A DNA stretch of 60,431 nt from Halodesulfovibrio sp. MK-HDV (GCF_009914765.1 NZ_WYDS01000024.1:1-60431), one strand, 5' to 3'. Numbered from the stretch's first letter, positions 27,674 through 37,169 are shown. Notes: a model not told the origin generated them from the sequence alone. A program made the numbers and translations.

Positions 27674-29956
27674 ATGGAACAACACGAACTACGCCAATGG
27701 GAAGCACAGTGTACGCAAGAAGAAGCGCCACACTGCCAAGCCCAGTGTCCCCTGCACATTGATGTCCGCACCTTTTGCAAAAAATTTGCTGCGGGTAAAA
27801 TTAATGAAGCATGGGCTGTTTTGTATAAAAGCATGCCTATGCCGCATATTACTGCCAACTTATGCGACGGCTCATGTATGGAAACATGCCTGCGTAAAGA
27901 CCTTGGCGGCAGCATTAATATGCCGGAACTTGAGCGATGTTGTGCAGCCAATGCAACCAAGAACCCGCCTGTGCGCCCTCTTCCGTCCAAAGGAAAACGC
28001 GTTCTCATTCTTGGCGGCGGACTTAGTGCGTTAGCAGCCGCGTGGGATCTAGCTAAAAAGGGCATCAGCCCAACCATTCTCTCTACTGAAGCATACGACG
28101 ACATTGCGTCCCGTATTCCTGAGGACGCATTTGCACAGCATGAACAGGCAATGGAAAAACTTGGTGTCATTTTCTCCAATGAAGAACCACCAGCAGATCT
28201 TACCAAAGCTTGCGCCGAATGGGATGCCGTGTTGTTAGCATCACCGGAAGTTGCAGATCAATATGCGTGCGAACTAAGTGATCCTAAAATATTACAAACA
28301 AATATTTCCTCCGTATTCTCCGTTCCGTCCCCTTGTATTGCTACCACGATAGAACGTATTGCCCTTGGCAGAACGTTAGCATTATCTGCGGAACGGTCTA
28401 TACAAAATGTATCCCTCACTGCAGGTCGAGACATGGAAGGATCGTACGGGTCCCGACTGCAAACCGCAGTCTCCACTGTCTCCTCACTTCCACAACTTCC
28501 TGCAGGTGATGAGGGATATGATGAAGCGACAGCTATGCTGGAAGCCGGAAGGTGCATACAATGCGAATGCATGCAGTGTGTAAACAACTGTGTGTATTTG
28601 GCAGAGTTCAAAAGCTATCCGAAGGTATACGCGCGGCAGATCTATAACAATGCCGCGATCATCATGGGTACACGACATGCTAACAAAATGATCAACTCCT
28701 GCATGTTGTGTGGCTTATGTGAAGAAATTTGCCCTGAAGACTTTGCAGTTCAGAACCTCTGCCTGTCAGCTCGACAAGAGATGGTGGCAGCTTCCACAAT
28801 GCCATCTTCTGCACATGAATTTGCAATCCGCGATATGGCGTTTGCCAATACCGCGGGTAGGATCGCAAAGAATGCACCTTCCGCTTCCACTAGCACGTAC
28901 GCTTTTTTCCCGGGATGCCAGCTTCCTGCAATATCACCCCATCTGGTTGAAAGTACCTATGCATACTTACGGGCATCTCTCGAAGAGCCTGTAGGATTAT
29001 TCATCCACTGTTGCGGAGCCCCTGCACACTGGTCGGGGCAAAAAGAGCTGACGGAAACAACAACTGCTCAGATCCTTCAACAATGGGAAGCCATGGGAAA
29101 ACCGCAGCTGATTACCGGCTGTCCGACATGCACAACAATGTTTGCAGAACTGCTGCCGCAGATTCCAACGCGCTCATTGTGGGAGGTTATGGAAGAAGTG
29201 GGATTGCCTGCGCAAGCACGCTTACCACAACAGCCATACGTTTTGCATGACCCGTGCTCCACTCGTCATGACGAGCCTATGCGTACGCATGTTCGCTCCA
29301 TCACAGAAAAATTGACAATTTCAACTACAGAGCCACATCTTTCCGGTTCATTGACCGAATGCTGCGGCTTTGGTGGTTTGCTCGATTCAGCGAACCCTAA
29401 GCTTTCACGCAAAGCATCTCAACACAGGGCGGATGTGCTCTCTCAGTGTACAGAAGATGAGCAAGACGTGCTCACTTACTGCGCCATGTGTCGTGATATG
29501 CTTGCCAGAACAGGCAAACGCACAATCCATCTACTGGATATCCTTTTCCCTGAAAGTAACCCTGCGCTCACATGCTGCAATGCCGACCCTGCCGCTGTTC
29601 CTGTTACAGGCTTTTCTGAACGTCGCGAAAATCGTATGCGTCTTAAAGAACACCTGCTCACAACCTTATGGAACGAGGCAGAATCTCCAGCGGAAGAAAA
29701 TGCGCCAGTAATCACATACACAGAACAGGCTGCGGCCAACATGGAAGAGCGTCGTATTCTGCGAAGCGACATCCGCAAAGTTGTAGACCATGTTGAAGCA
29801 ACCGATGAAAGTTTATTCAACACAGAAAGCCAGCTTCACGCTGCCAGCTTCCGGCCGGTAAGTGTTACGTACTGGATGGAATACACGAAGGATGAAAGTG
29901 GATATTTGATCCACAATGTATGGTCGCATCGTATGCAGATTATTCCTCCTAAATAA
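27674..29956 (+). CDS. Pyridine nucleotide-disulfide oxidoreductase / dicluster iron-sulfur protein (DVU_1558-like)
   Basis: 760-aa cytoplasmic redox protein. N-terminus resembles the GltD-type Cys-rich domain (HCQAQCPLHIDV, CDGSCMETCLRKDLGG), followed by a dinucleotide-binding segment (LILGGGLSALAAAWDLAKKG near 110), two [4Fe-4S] ferredoxin motifs (CIQCECMQCVNNC near 296; CMLCGLCEEICP near 341) and two CCG heterodisulfide-reductase-type domains (FIHCCGAPAHWSG, TECCGFGGLLDS). It therefore can pass electrons between a nucleotide or flavin and Fe-S centres. It directly follows the aldehyde oxidoreductase as in D. vulgaris and may be its electron-transfer or maturation partner. Confidence 0.85.
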   Translation: MEQHELRQWEAQCTQEEAPHCQAQCPLHIDVRTFCKKFAAGKINEAWAVLYKSMPMPHITANLCDGSCMETCLRKDLGGSINMPELERCCAANATKNPPVRPLPSKGKRVLILGGGLSALAAAWDLAKKGISPTILSTEAYDDIASRIPEDAFAQHEQAMEKLGVIFSNEEPPADLTKACAEWDAVLLASPEVADQYACELSDPKILQTNISSVFSVPSPCIATTIERIALGRTLALSAERSIQNVSLTAGRDMEGSYGSRLQTAVSTVSSLPQLPAGDEGYDEATAMLEAGRCIQCECMQCVNNCVYLAEFKSYPKVYARQIYNNAAIIMGTRHANKMINSCMLCGLCEEICPEDFAVQNLCLSARQEMVAASTMPSSAHEFAIRDMAFANTAGRIAKNAPSASTSTYAFFPGCQLPAISPHLVESTYAYLRASLEEPVGLFIHCCGAPAHWSGQKELTETTTAQILQQWEAMGKPQLITGCPTCTTMFAELLPQIPTRSLWEVMEEVGLPAQARLPQQPYVLHDPCSTRHDEPMRTHVRSITEKLTISTTEPHLSGSLTECCGFGGLLDSANPKLSRKASQHRADVLSQCTEDEQDVLTYCAMCRDMLARTGKRTIHLLDILFPESNPALTCCNADPAAVPVTGFSERRENRMRLKEHLLTTLWNEAESPAEENAPVITYTEQAAANMEERRILRSDIRKVVDHVEATDESLFNTESQLHAASFRPVSVTYWMEYTKDESGYLIHNVWSHRMQIIPPK

Positions 29957-29965
29957 GAGCACGCC

Positions 29966-30181
29966 ATGAAAACGTTACAAGTTTTACACGACGATTATTC
30001 ACATTGGAAATGCACCCAGTGTAACGAGCAGCTTGTCTTCAAAGCTGTAGACCTGGTGTATCTTGAAAGTAAATTTTCGGTTGAATTACCAGTATGTCCA
30101 GCATGTGGATACGTACTTATACCTGAATCTCTTGCCTTAGAAAAAATGGCAGAAGTGGAAAGTTTACTGGAAGACAAATGA
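29966..30181 (+). CDS. Small CxxC/CxxC redox or zinc-ribbon protein (DVU_1557-like)
   Basis: 71-aa protein with two Cys pairs, WKCTQCNE near residue 15 and PVCPACGYVLIP near 46, arranged like a zinc ribbon or rubredoxin-like metal site. It corresponds in position to the small redox protein of the D. vulgaris aldehyde oxidoreductase cluster (family name recalled from memory). Its stop overlaps the next start as ATGA, so it is coupled to the methyltransferase. Confidence 0.78.
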   Translation: MKTLQVLHDDYSHWKCTQCNEQLVFKAVDLVYLESKFSVELPVCPACGYVLIPESLALEKMAEVESLLEDK

Positions 30182-30927
30182 GTACTCCGCTTTGGCAGCA
30201 TCCTCTTATGGCAACATTGGAGGATGGCGCACTTCGCCCCGGTGGTCTCGCGCTTACCCGCAAGGCCTACGATGGATTGAAGCTTTCGCCTTCCACTCGT
30301 ATTCTGGATGCAGGATGCGGCACTGGAGTCACAGGCGAATTTCTCCAACAAGAATATGGAGTCCACGTCACCGGACTTGATCTTTCCGCTCAGAATACGC
30401 TGCAAACTCAGGAAAGACACATTCCTGTGGTGCAGGGAACAGTTGAACAGCTTCCTTTTCCCAACGCTGCATTTCACATTGTTAACTGTGATTGCGTACT
30501 CTCCCTCAGCAGCTCTTTGGAAACATCAATCCTAGAATTTTCACGTGTACTCTGTGCAGGCGGCACACTTGTTTTGTCCGATCTTTACAGACGCGGAAAA
30601 AACGTCGGGCTTTCTGCTCCAACAACCTATTGTGACTTACCGCAAGAGGTCGCCCGCGCTGAACGCTCCAGTTCTTCATGTGTAGTTGAAGGATGTAGCA
30701 GTTCACCGATAGAGCTTAAACAACTTTTTGCCGTGCTTATGAAGGCAGGGTTTACACACACATGCAGCACAGACTGCACAAAAGAGCTTAAAGAGCTCAC
30801 AGCAAAGCTTATTTTTTCGGGCATTGCATCCTGCTGCCAAGGCAACACAAACACTGCCCAAAGCCGCACTGCATCATACGATAAAAGTATTGGGTACATA
30901 CAAATCAAAGCCGTCAAAAAGGAATAA
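30178..30927 (+). CDS. SAM-dependent methyltransferase (DVU_1556-like, TrsM)
   Basis: 249-aa class I methyltransferase. SAM motif I is ILDAGCGTGVTGEFL near residue 41, motif II region VTGLDLSAQN near 64, and HIVNCDCVLSL near 100; it belongs with UbiE/Methyltransf_11 proteins. The C-terminal third has several Cys (SSSCVVEGCSSS, CSTDCTKE, SCCQ) not usual in this family. It lies in the accessory operon with a radical SAM enzyme, so it may methylate a cofactor or peptide intermediate; the substrate is unknown. Confidence 0.85.
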   Translation: MSTPLWQHPLMATLEDGALRPGGLALTRKAYDGLKLSPSTRILDAGCGTGVTGEFLQQEYGVHVTGLDLSAQNTLQTQERHIPVVQGTVEQLPFPNAAFHIVNCDCVLSLSSSLETSILEFSRVLCAGGTLVLSDLYRRGKNVGLSAPTTYCDLPQEVARAERSSSSCVVEGCSSSPIELKQLFAVLMKAGFTHTCSTDCTKELKELTAKLIFSGIASCCQGNTNTAQSRTASYDKSIGYIQIKAVKKE

Positions 30928-30930
30928 CAC

Positions 30931-31389
30931 ATGCTTTCCGACATCCAACTGCAATTGCTTCAATGGTCTAGCAAGGGATACTGTTGCAGCCAAATTCTCG
31001 TCGGTATGGCGCTCGAATTTTCAGGCATTGAAAATCCACCACTCCTAAGAGCAGCGGAAGGATTATGCAGCGGTATGTCCGGTTGTAACGGAACATGTGG
31101 TCTGCTTACAGGCGGATCATTGCTTCTAGGTTTATACGCGGGGCACGACGCTGAAACTGAAGAAAAGAACGAACATCTTCCTCTTCTGCTCGAGTCATTC
31201 ATAGACTGGTTTACACAAAAAACAACAGAGCAGTATGGCGGCATTTCCTGTGGTCAAATTCTTGGAGAAACCTGCGACTCCCCCCTGCCGGACACCTCAA
31301 AATGTGGTTCCCTGCTTGCGGAAACATTCTCCTATATTGAATCTCTACTTGCCGAATACGACTACGATATTTCTGCATTAAAAGAGTAG
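30931..31389 (+). CDS. C-GCAxxG-C-C family (redox) protein (DVU_1555-like)
   Basis: 152-aa protein with the Cys pattern of the C_GCAxxG_C_C family: GYCCSQIL near residue 17, GLCSGMSGCNGTCG near 47, then ISCGQILGETC near 103 and CGSL near 120. These Cys residues suggest a redox or Fe-S function. AAGGA precedes the ATG. It sits between the methyltransferase and the radical SAM gene, as in the equivalent D. vulgaris cluster. Confidence 0.85.
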   Translation: MLSDIQLQLLQWSSKGYCCSQILVGMALEFSGIENPPLLRAAEGLCSGMSGCNGTCGLLTGGSLLLGLYAGHDAETEEKNEHLPLLLESFIDWFTQKTTEQYGGISCGQILGETCDSPLPDTSKCGSLLAETFSYIESLLAEYDYDISALKE

Positions 31390-31391
31390 TT

Positions 31392-32750
31392 ATGTCTGAT
31401 CACATTTCCCATACCGAAAGCGTTTGCCCTCAGTGTCTTCAGCGTATTCCTGCTATGCGTGTCACCAAAGGGGAAGAAACCCGCCTTGTAAAACACTGTC
31501 CGCAACACGGCGCATTCTCAACTCCTGTCTGGCGTTCAACTCACATGGCAACGGCCTTTAAAAACTGGTTACGCCCTAAAATTCCATCCACACCGCCTAC
31601 TGTTTCAACATCTGTCGACAAAGGCTGCCCTTTCGACTGCGGTCTATGCGAAGATCACCGTCAGCACAGCTGCATGGCGCTTATTGAAGTGACATGGAAT
31701 TGTAACCTCTCCTGCCCTGTCTGCTTTGCATCAGCAGACAACAAAGGAAAGCCGTCCACCCCGAAAGACCCAACCAAAGAAGAACTCATTCAGCTGCTCG
31801 AAACCACCATGCGCACCACAGGCGGGTGCAATCTACAATTTTCCGGTGGGGAACCGACAGTACGCGATGATCTTCCTGAACTCGTTGCAGAGGCAAAACG
31901 CATCGGGTTCCCGTTTGTGCAAATCAACACCAACGGAGTTCGTGCTGCACAAGATCCTGAATATGTCGCGAAGCTTGCGGCAGCAGGTGTTGATTCCGTA
32001 TTCCTGCAATTTGACGGATTACGCGAATCAACGTGGAAAGCGTTCCGCAATGCTGATCTTCGAGAAATCAAAGCAAAAGCAATTGCAGCGTTTGCAAAAG
32101 CAAACATCGGCATCGTGCTCGTACCGGTCATTTCGCCCGTCATCAACAAAGATGAAGTGGGCGATATTATCCGCTTTGCCATAGATCACGCACCAGCAGT
32201 ACGCGGTGTTCATTTTCAGCCAATAAGTTATTTTGGGCGCTATCCAGTTGCGCCTGCGGATGCAGAACGCATCACGCTTCCGGAGCTGGCTGACGAACTT
32301 GAGCGGCAGACAAACAACCTTGTCGCAACAGGGGACTTTGTGCCTCCCACCTGTGAACATGCGTTGTGCTCATTCCACGCCAATTACATTATCAATGATG
32401 ACAAAACGCTTCAGCTTCTGTCTGTTCCTAAAAATTCCTGCAACTGCAAGCCAAAGCCTGCAGCTGAAGGGGCAGAAAAAGCACGCTCATTCGTACGCAG
32501 CCAATGGGCAGCAGCGGAGCAAGAAAAGAAACCGCAGTCACTGTCCAATGAGCTTGATTCGTTTATTCAACAAGCATCAACACGGCGCTTTGCCATATCA
32601 GCCATGGCTTTTCAGGATGCATGGTCTCTTGATATAGAACGGTTAAAAGGCTGCTGCATTCATGTGGTTGCGCCGGATGGAAGGCTTGTTCCTTTCTGTG
32701 CATACAACCTTACAGCAGCTGACGGAACGACTTTGTATCGCGGGAAGTAG
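31392..32750 (+). CDS. Radical SAM protein (DVU_1554-like, TrsS)
   Basis: 452-aa radical SAM enzyme. The cluster motif CNLSCPVC (CxxxCxxC) is near residue 102, followed by LQFSGGEPTVRDDLPEL and a TIM-barrel pattern (FVQINTNGVR, SVFLQFDGL). It has extra Cys-rich sites: an N-terminal zinc-like CPQCL ... HCPQHG, CPFDCGLCEDH just before the SAM motif, and CNCKP with KGCCIHV at the C-terminus. Overall it resembles the MoaA/tetraether-lipid-type radical SAM group. Relatives include (seleno)proteins according to my memory of family names; this copy has no in-frame TGA. Substrate unknown; probably cofactor maturation for the aldehyde oxidoreductase. Confidence 0.85.
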   Translation: MSDHISHTESVCPQCLQRIPAMRVTKGEETRLVKHCPQHGAFSTPVWRSTHMATAFKNWLRPKIPSTPPTVSTSVDKGCPFDCGLCEDHRQHSCMALIEVTWNCNLSCPVCFASADNKGKPSTPKDPTKEELIQLLETTMRTTGGCNLQFSGGEPTVRDDLPELVAEAKRIGFPFVQINTNGVRAAQDPEYVAKLAAAGVDSVFLQFDGLRESTWKAFRNADLREIKAKAIAAFAKANIGIVLVPVISPVINKDEVGDIIRFAIDHAPAVRGVHFQPISYFGRYPVAPADAERITLPELADELERQTNNLVATGDFVPPTCEHALCSFHANYIINDDKTLQLLSVPKNSCNCKPKPAAEGAEKARSFVRSQWAAAEQEKKPQSLSNELDSFIQQASTRRFAISAMAFQDAWSLDIERLKGCCIHVVAPDGRLVPFCAYNLTAADGTTLYRGK

Positions 32751-32782
32751 TTTTGAAATACTGCTGAGAATGAAATCAGTAA

Positions 32783-32860
32783 GTTGCCTCCGGCGGGTCT
32801 CCGACGGGCAAGGGCTCTGCCCTGCACCCGCGAGAGGGACGCCCTCTCGACTGCGAAGTT
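32783..32860. repeat. GC-rich multi-hairpin intergenic repeat
   Basis: An 80-base GC-rich block in an AT-rich gap between the radical SAM and ligase genes. It contains back-to-back inverted repeats (GGGCA...TGCCC; CGAGAGGG...CCCTCTCG) and opens with GCCTCCGGCGGG, a type of sequence I associate with dispersed intergenic repeats of Desulfovibrio genomes. Probably a REP-like element within the operon. Confidence 0.6.
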
Positions 32861-33012
32861 GGACTACCTATTTATGGTTATTATGAGGTACTGAGAAGTT
32901 CGCAGTATTGGCAGATAAGACAGTACTTTTAGATTGGCATAGTTAGGATAAATTACGGTAAGTACCTTTAGGGGCACCCCCTTAAAATGAAGAGTCTCTT
33001 TACAGGATCGCA

Positions 33013-34362
33013 ATGCAAAAGACTTTCGTAGAAAATGCACAGCAACGAATCGTTATCGGGGCAAACCCGCTAGACGCACCAGCTCAAGAAGATATGGGTT
33101 TTGATGCATCTGCGCGCTCGTTCTCTCATGCTCAAATTGAAGCATGGCAGCTTAGCAAACTCAAAGAAGTTTGCAGTTATGCAAAAGAGAACGGAAGTTT
33201 TTACGCTGAACATTTTCGCGGCTTGAACCTAGATTCCATCGCGTCCCGTGAAGAATTTTCAAAACTTCCACGAACTACATCAGCGGATATCAGTGAAGCA
33301 CCTTTCAAATTTCTATGCACTTCGCAAGACGACATTGCACGTGTTGTAACGCTGACAACCTCCGGTTCCACAGGCAAACCCAAACGTCTCTATTTCACGC
33401 AAGATGAGCTAGACGAAACTACGGCATTTTATAACCACGGTATGCGTTGCCTCGTTAATGCGGGGGACACCGTTCTGGCGCTCTTGCCTGCTCCCAAACC
33501 AGACAGTGTTGGTGCATTACTCGCGGATGGGTTACGGCAATTAGGTGCAAATCCTGTACTGAATCAAGATCCTGATGACGTTACAGCTTCGCTGACGATG
33601 CTTAATGAACATAGCCCTGACTGTGTGGTGGGAACCTCTGCACATGTCCTTGCTTTGGTAAAATTATGGAAGCACCAAGGCGGAATGAATTCACCAGTAA
33701 AAAGTGTTTTGCTTTGCTGGGATGCAAACTCCCGCTCAATTCGCAAATACATTGAAAGAATCTGGGATTGCCGAGTGCACACACACTGGGGAATGACAGA
33801 GACCGGACTCGGTGGTGCTGTAAGTTGCGCACACAGTAAAGGAATGCACCTACGCGAAACAAATTTATATCTAGAAATTACAGACCCAGAAACGGGAATG
33901 GTTCTGCCGGATGGTGAACGCGGCGAAATAGTTGTTACGACCCTTACGAGAAAAGGGATGCCGCTTATCCGCTACCGCACAGGCGACGAGTCACACATTA
34001 TGAAAAATGCCTGTCCGTGTGATTCCCCGTTACGTCAACTCAGCCCGAATATTCGACGGATTGTTCAGCCGAACGATACGCCGGACTGGTTCCAGTTCGT
34101 CACTCCGACGTCTATCGATAGGCTGTTACTCTCTGTTCCAAATTTTCTTGCCCAGCAAGCACAATATTGGGTGGCACCAAACAAGCTGGAAGTAACTGTT
34201 GACATGAGTGAGAACTCACCCCAACAATTAGCCAGCGTAAAGGAGCTATTATGCGATCTTGTTTCTCCGTTGCATAATGCTCCGGATATATTGTGCTTGC
34301 CGGGCAGAAATGACGGCAAAATTTCTATTGGATTCGCAAAACGCAAAATATGCGTAACGTAA
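33013..34362 (+). CDS. AMP-dependent CoA ligase-like protein (DVU_1553-like)
   Basis: 449-aa adenylating enzyme of the phenylacetate-CoA ligase (PaaK) group. The phosphate-binding loop is LTTSGSTGKPKRLYFT near residue 114, the A5-type motif THWGMTETGLGG near 257, and the A8-type RYRTGDES near 322. It would activate a carboxylate with ATP to an acyl-AMP and perhaps on to a thioester. As a neighbour of an aldehyde oxidoreductase it could handle the acid product, or act in cofactor or peptide maturation. The cluster-conserved position favours the latter but does not prove it. Confidence 0.82.
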   Translation: MQKTFVENAQQRIVIGANPLDAPAQEDMGFDASARSFSHAQIEAWQLSKLKEVCSYAKENGSFYAEHFRGLNLDSIASREEFSKLPRTTSADISEAPFKFLCTSQDDIARVVTLTTSGSTGKPKRLYFTQDELDETTAFYNHGMRCLVNAGDTVLALLPAPKPDSVGALLADGLRQLGANPVLNQDPDDVTASLTMLNEHSPDCVVGTSAHVLALVKLWKHQGGMNSPVKSVLLCWDANSRSIRKYIERIWDCRVHTHWGMTETGLGGAVSCAHSKGMHLRETNLYLEITDPETGMVLPDGERGEIVVTTLTRKGMPLIRYRTGDESHIMKNACPCDSPLRQLSPNIRRIVQPNDTPDWFQFVTPTSIDRLLLSVPNFLAQQAQYWVAPNKLEVTVDMSENSPQQLASVKELLCDLVSPLHNAPDILCLPGRNDGKISIGFAKRKICVT

Positions 34363-34372
34363 CGAGGTTACA

Positions 34373-35407
34373 ATGCATTCTATTCTTTCAGATATCACCA
34401 AAAAACTCTCAGCGCATAACTGCGTTCTTGCCACCGTCATATCCAGCACCGGTTCAACGCCTCGTTCATCCGGCGCACACATGCTTATTTGTCCGCAAGG
34501 CGAATTTTATGGAACCGTCGGTGGTGGTCTAATCGAAGCTAAAGTTCAAGAAACTGCCGCAAAATTTCTCGCTGGCAACACAGGTGCTGCTTCCCTGCAT
34601 TTCTACGAACTGGATAATACCAAAGCTGGCGCGCTCGGCATGTCTTGTGGCGGAGCACTGACCGTATTGTTGGAACGACTGATTCCAGAATACCATGCGG
34701 AATTTGCACAGCTCGAAAATGATGTTCGCAAAGGCAATGCAAGCTCACGCGAAGCCTACTATGTTCAGTCCGGTGACGACTGGAATCGTATTGATGCAGA
34801 TGAACTGACAAATACATTGGCAGATGCGGAATATGCTAATGCCATGCAGTCCATAAGCACTGCTAAAGGTGCAGCAGCTAGTGGCGCTTCCCCGTTACTC
34901 TTCAATGAACAGCCTCTTCAATATTTTTCTGAAACCTACCATCCGTCAGCCACTGTCATTATTGCCGGTGCAGGACATGTTGCGAAACCTACAGCAGAAG
35001 TCGCCCACCTTGCTGGATTCTCTGTCACTGTATTGGATGACCGCGACGACTTTGCGAATGCCGAACGTTTTCCGAATGCACACGTTCTCGTTGTGGATTC
35101 ATTAGAAGATGTGCTCTCTGAAATTACCGTTCACAAAGATTGCTATATTGTAATCGTAACCCGTGGACACGAGCACGACAAAACAGTGCTGCAACAGATG
35201 CTCACAACTCCTGCAAAATATATTGGTATGATCGGCAGTAAAAGCAAGCGTGATGGGTTATATCAGCGTCTGCGTGAAGAAGGCGTCACTGATGAAGCCA
35301 TAGCCCGTTGTCATTGCCCGATTGGGCTGCCACTTGGCGGCAGAACACCTGAAGAAATTGCGGTAAGCATCATGGCGGAGATCATTCAAACTAAAGCACA
35401 GGGTTAA
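34373..35407 (+). CDS. XdhC/CoxI family molybdenum cofactor maturation protein
   Basis: 344-aa XdhC-like chaperone that loads or sulfurates the Mo cofactor for xanthine oxidase-family enzymes. The N-terminal XdhC_CoxI domain has STGSTPRSSGAHMLI and GTVGGGLIEAKV; the C-terminal Rossmann domain has VIIAGAGHVAKPTAEVAHLA near 201, IVTRGHEHDKTVL, YIGMIGSKSKRDG and CPIGLPLGGRTPEEIAVSI. The obvious client is the aldehyde oxidoreductase in the same cluster. GAGG precedes the ATG. Confidence 0.9.
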   Translation: MHSILSDITKKLSAHNCVLATVISSTGSTPRSSGAHMLICPQGEFYGTVGGGLIEAKVQETAAKFLAGNTGAASLHFYELDNTKAGALGMSCGGALTVLLERLIPEYHAEFAQLENDVRKGNASSREAYYVQSGDDWNRIDADELTNTLADAEYANAMQSISTAKGAAASGASPLLFNEQPLQYFSETYHPSATVIIAGAGHVAKPTAEVAHLAGFSVTVLDDRDDFANAERFPNAHVLVVDSLEDVLSEITVHKDCYIVIVTRGHEHDKTVLQQMLTTPAKYIGMIGSKSKRDGLYQRLREEGVTDEAIARCHCPIGLPLGGRTPEEIAVSIMAEIIQTKAQG

Positions 35408-35411
35408 GCGC

Positions 35412-36572
35412 ATGCTTAATGCCTATGCAATAATACTGGCGGCCGGATACGGTTCCCGCATGAAACAATGCAAACCCACGTTGCACCTTGGGGATAAAAC
35501 CGCGCTGCAGACACTTGCTGATGCCTTTATTCATGAAGGTGTTACCCCGTTAGTCGTCACCGGCTACGCCAGAGAAAAGGTTGACCAGGAATGCCAGCGT
35601 CTCAAGTTACGCACTATTCATAATGCAAACTTTGATGACGGAATGTTTTCCTCTGTTCAAACTGGCTGCAATGCTCTTCCTGATGATGCAGATGTATTTT
35701 TTATTACTCCGGTGGATATTCCACTTATCCGCACTCGAACTATTGCTATGCTGCTTGATAGCGCCACACAAACGGATGTTGATGTGATCCATCCTATTCT
35801 GGATGACAGTTCATTATTGGCGCTTCCGGATTTTCTTTACGCAACAGAAGCTAAACGAGGACACCCCCCATGTATGCGGGCATCCCTCAAGCAAGCAATT
35901 CTGCAATACAGTGGTGAGGGCGGACTAGCGAATGCGTTAGACCAGCATGTTGGTTCCACCCAGTACATCCCTGTTATAGACAGTGGAATGCTGCTGGATA
36001 TGGATACCCCTGCGGATTACGAAAATCTGTGTGCCATGCAAAAGCTCTACACCGTACCCACCATGCAGGAATGTTACGCCATCTGGAATACTGTTTCGCT
36101 GCCCACACACATCAGGAAACATTCAATGTCAGTCGCTGATGTCGCCCACATTATGCTGAAAAAACTTCCCGCTATTTCCCCTCTTTTTAAACAGACAGTT
36201 ATCGCCGGTGCTATGTTGCACGATATTGCGAAGGGTATGCCGCAACATGCTGCAGTCGGTGCCAAGCAAGTCACCGAATTCGGCTTTCCGGCACTTGCGC
36301 AATGCATTGCAGACCACTCACATCTTATACCCGCAAAAGGCGCTGTCACAGAATCAGAGATCATTTTTTTAGCGGATAAGTTTGTAGAAGGCACAAACAA
36401 GTGCACTTTAGACAGAAGGTATAAAGAGAAAATGGCATGTTATGCCGAGTCCCCAGAAGTTGTTGCAGCAATTCAACAAAAACTTCAGGAAGCACAAGCA
36501 GTACTAGATAAAGTAAATTTAGCAGCCAAAGTTGATTTCAACACACTGCTCACTGCAAACGGGACTACCTAG
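35412..36572 (+). CDS. NTP transferase-HD domain fusion (DVU_1551-like, MocA-type)
   Basis: 386-aa fusion. Residues about 1-195 are a MobA/MocA-type nucleotidyltransferase with LAAGYGSRMKQCKP near residue 9 and DVFFITPVDIPLIR near 95; it would add a nucleotide to molybdopterin, cytidine being the expected one because D. gigas-type aldehyde oxidoreductase carries the cytosine dinucleotide form. Residues about 225-340 are an HD phosphohydrolase domain (HSMSVADVAHIM, MLHDIAKGMPQHAAVGA, CIADHSH). Fusion of a cofactor-nucleotide synthase to a hydrolase suggests control or editing of the nucleotide, which is inference. Confidence 0.85.
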   Translation: MLNAYAIILAAGYGSRMKQCKPTLHLGDKTALQTLADAFIHEGVTPLVVTGYAREKVDQECQRLKLRTIHNANFDDGMFSSVQTGCNALPDDADVFFITPVDIPLIRTRTIAMLLDSATQTDVDVIHPILDDSSLLALPDFLYATEAKRGHPPCMRASLKQAILQYSGEGGLANALDQHVGSTQYIPVIDSGMLLDMDTPADYENLCAMQKLYTVPTMQECYAIWNTVSLPTHIRKHSMSVADVAHIMLKKLPAISPLFKQTVIAGAMLHDIAKGMPQHAAVGAKQVTEFGFPALAQCIADHSHLIPAKGAVTESEIIFLADKFVEGTNKCTLDRRYKEKMACYAESPEVVAAIQQKLQEAQAVLDKVNLAAKVDFNTLLTANGTT

Positions 36573-36573
36573 T

Positions 36574-37156
36574 ATGATTTATCTCGTTCGCCACGGCGAA
36601 ACCGTTCTCCATAAAGGAATTTGCATAGGGCAAACAGACATTCCATTGGCTGAAAAAGGAATTGCGCACGTCTCTCAAAACACACTACCGCAATTACTTG
36701 CTCTACAACCGGAGAATCCACGGATCATTGCCAGCCCACTACGGCGCACGATGCAAACTGCTGAGATTTTGGATAACGAGCTTGGGGCGGGGATTGAAAC
36801 GGAATCTGCTTTAAAAGAAATAGATATGGGAAAATGGGACGGCCTCACGTTTTCATACATACAAAAAAAACTGGCCGGAAGCTTACGAACAACGCGGCGA
36901 TGACTTTGCTCACTTTCGAACACCAAAAGGTGAATCCTTTTTTGATGTTCAACAACGGGTGCTGGAAGTAGTTATTCCACTATGCCAAGTGCCTGAATCG
37001 CTTATTTTGGTAACTCACGCCGGAGTCATACGCACCCTGCTCTGCGCCGCAAACCAGACACCATTACAAGAGCTGTTCACCTATAAGCCTGCAACGGGTT
37101 CCATCACGTTACTCAGCAAGCAAATATTCCTCGAAAAGACACTCTATCTGGAATAA
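36574..37156 (+). pseudogene. Histidine phosphatase (CobC/PhoE-like), frameshifted as written
   Basis: Two frames make one 193-aa phosphoglycerate mutase-like phosphatase. The first half has LVRHGET (catalytic RHG) at the N-terminus and IIASPLRRTMQTAEIL near 50; the second, from about 36871, has FRTPKGESFFDVQQRVLEV and LVTHAGVIRTLL with the second His. The break lies in eight A (36863-36870); one A less gives an exact join. It starts one base after the previous gene's stop and ends the molybdenum accessory operon. Substrate is uncertain (phosphorylated cofactor intermediate, or alpha-ribazole phosphate in CobC). Confidence 0.75.
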
Positions 37157-37169
37157 AAATTTCATATAG

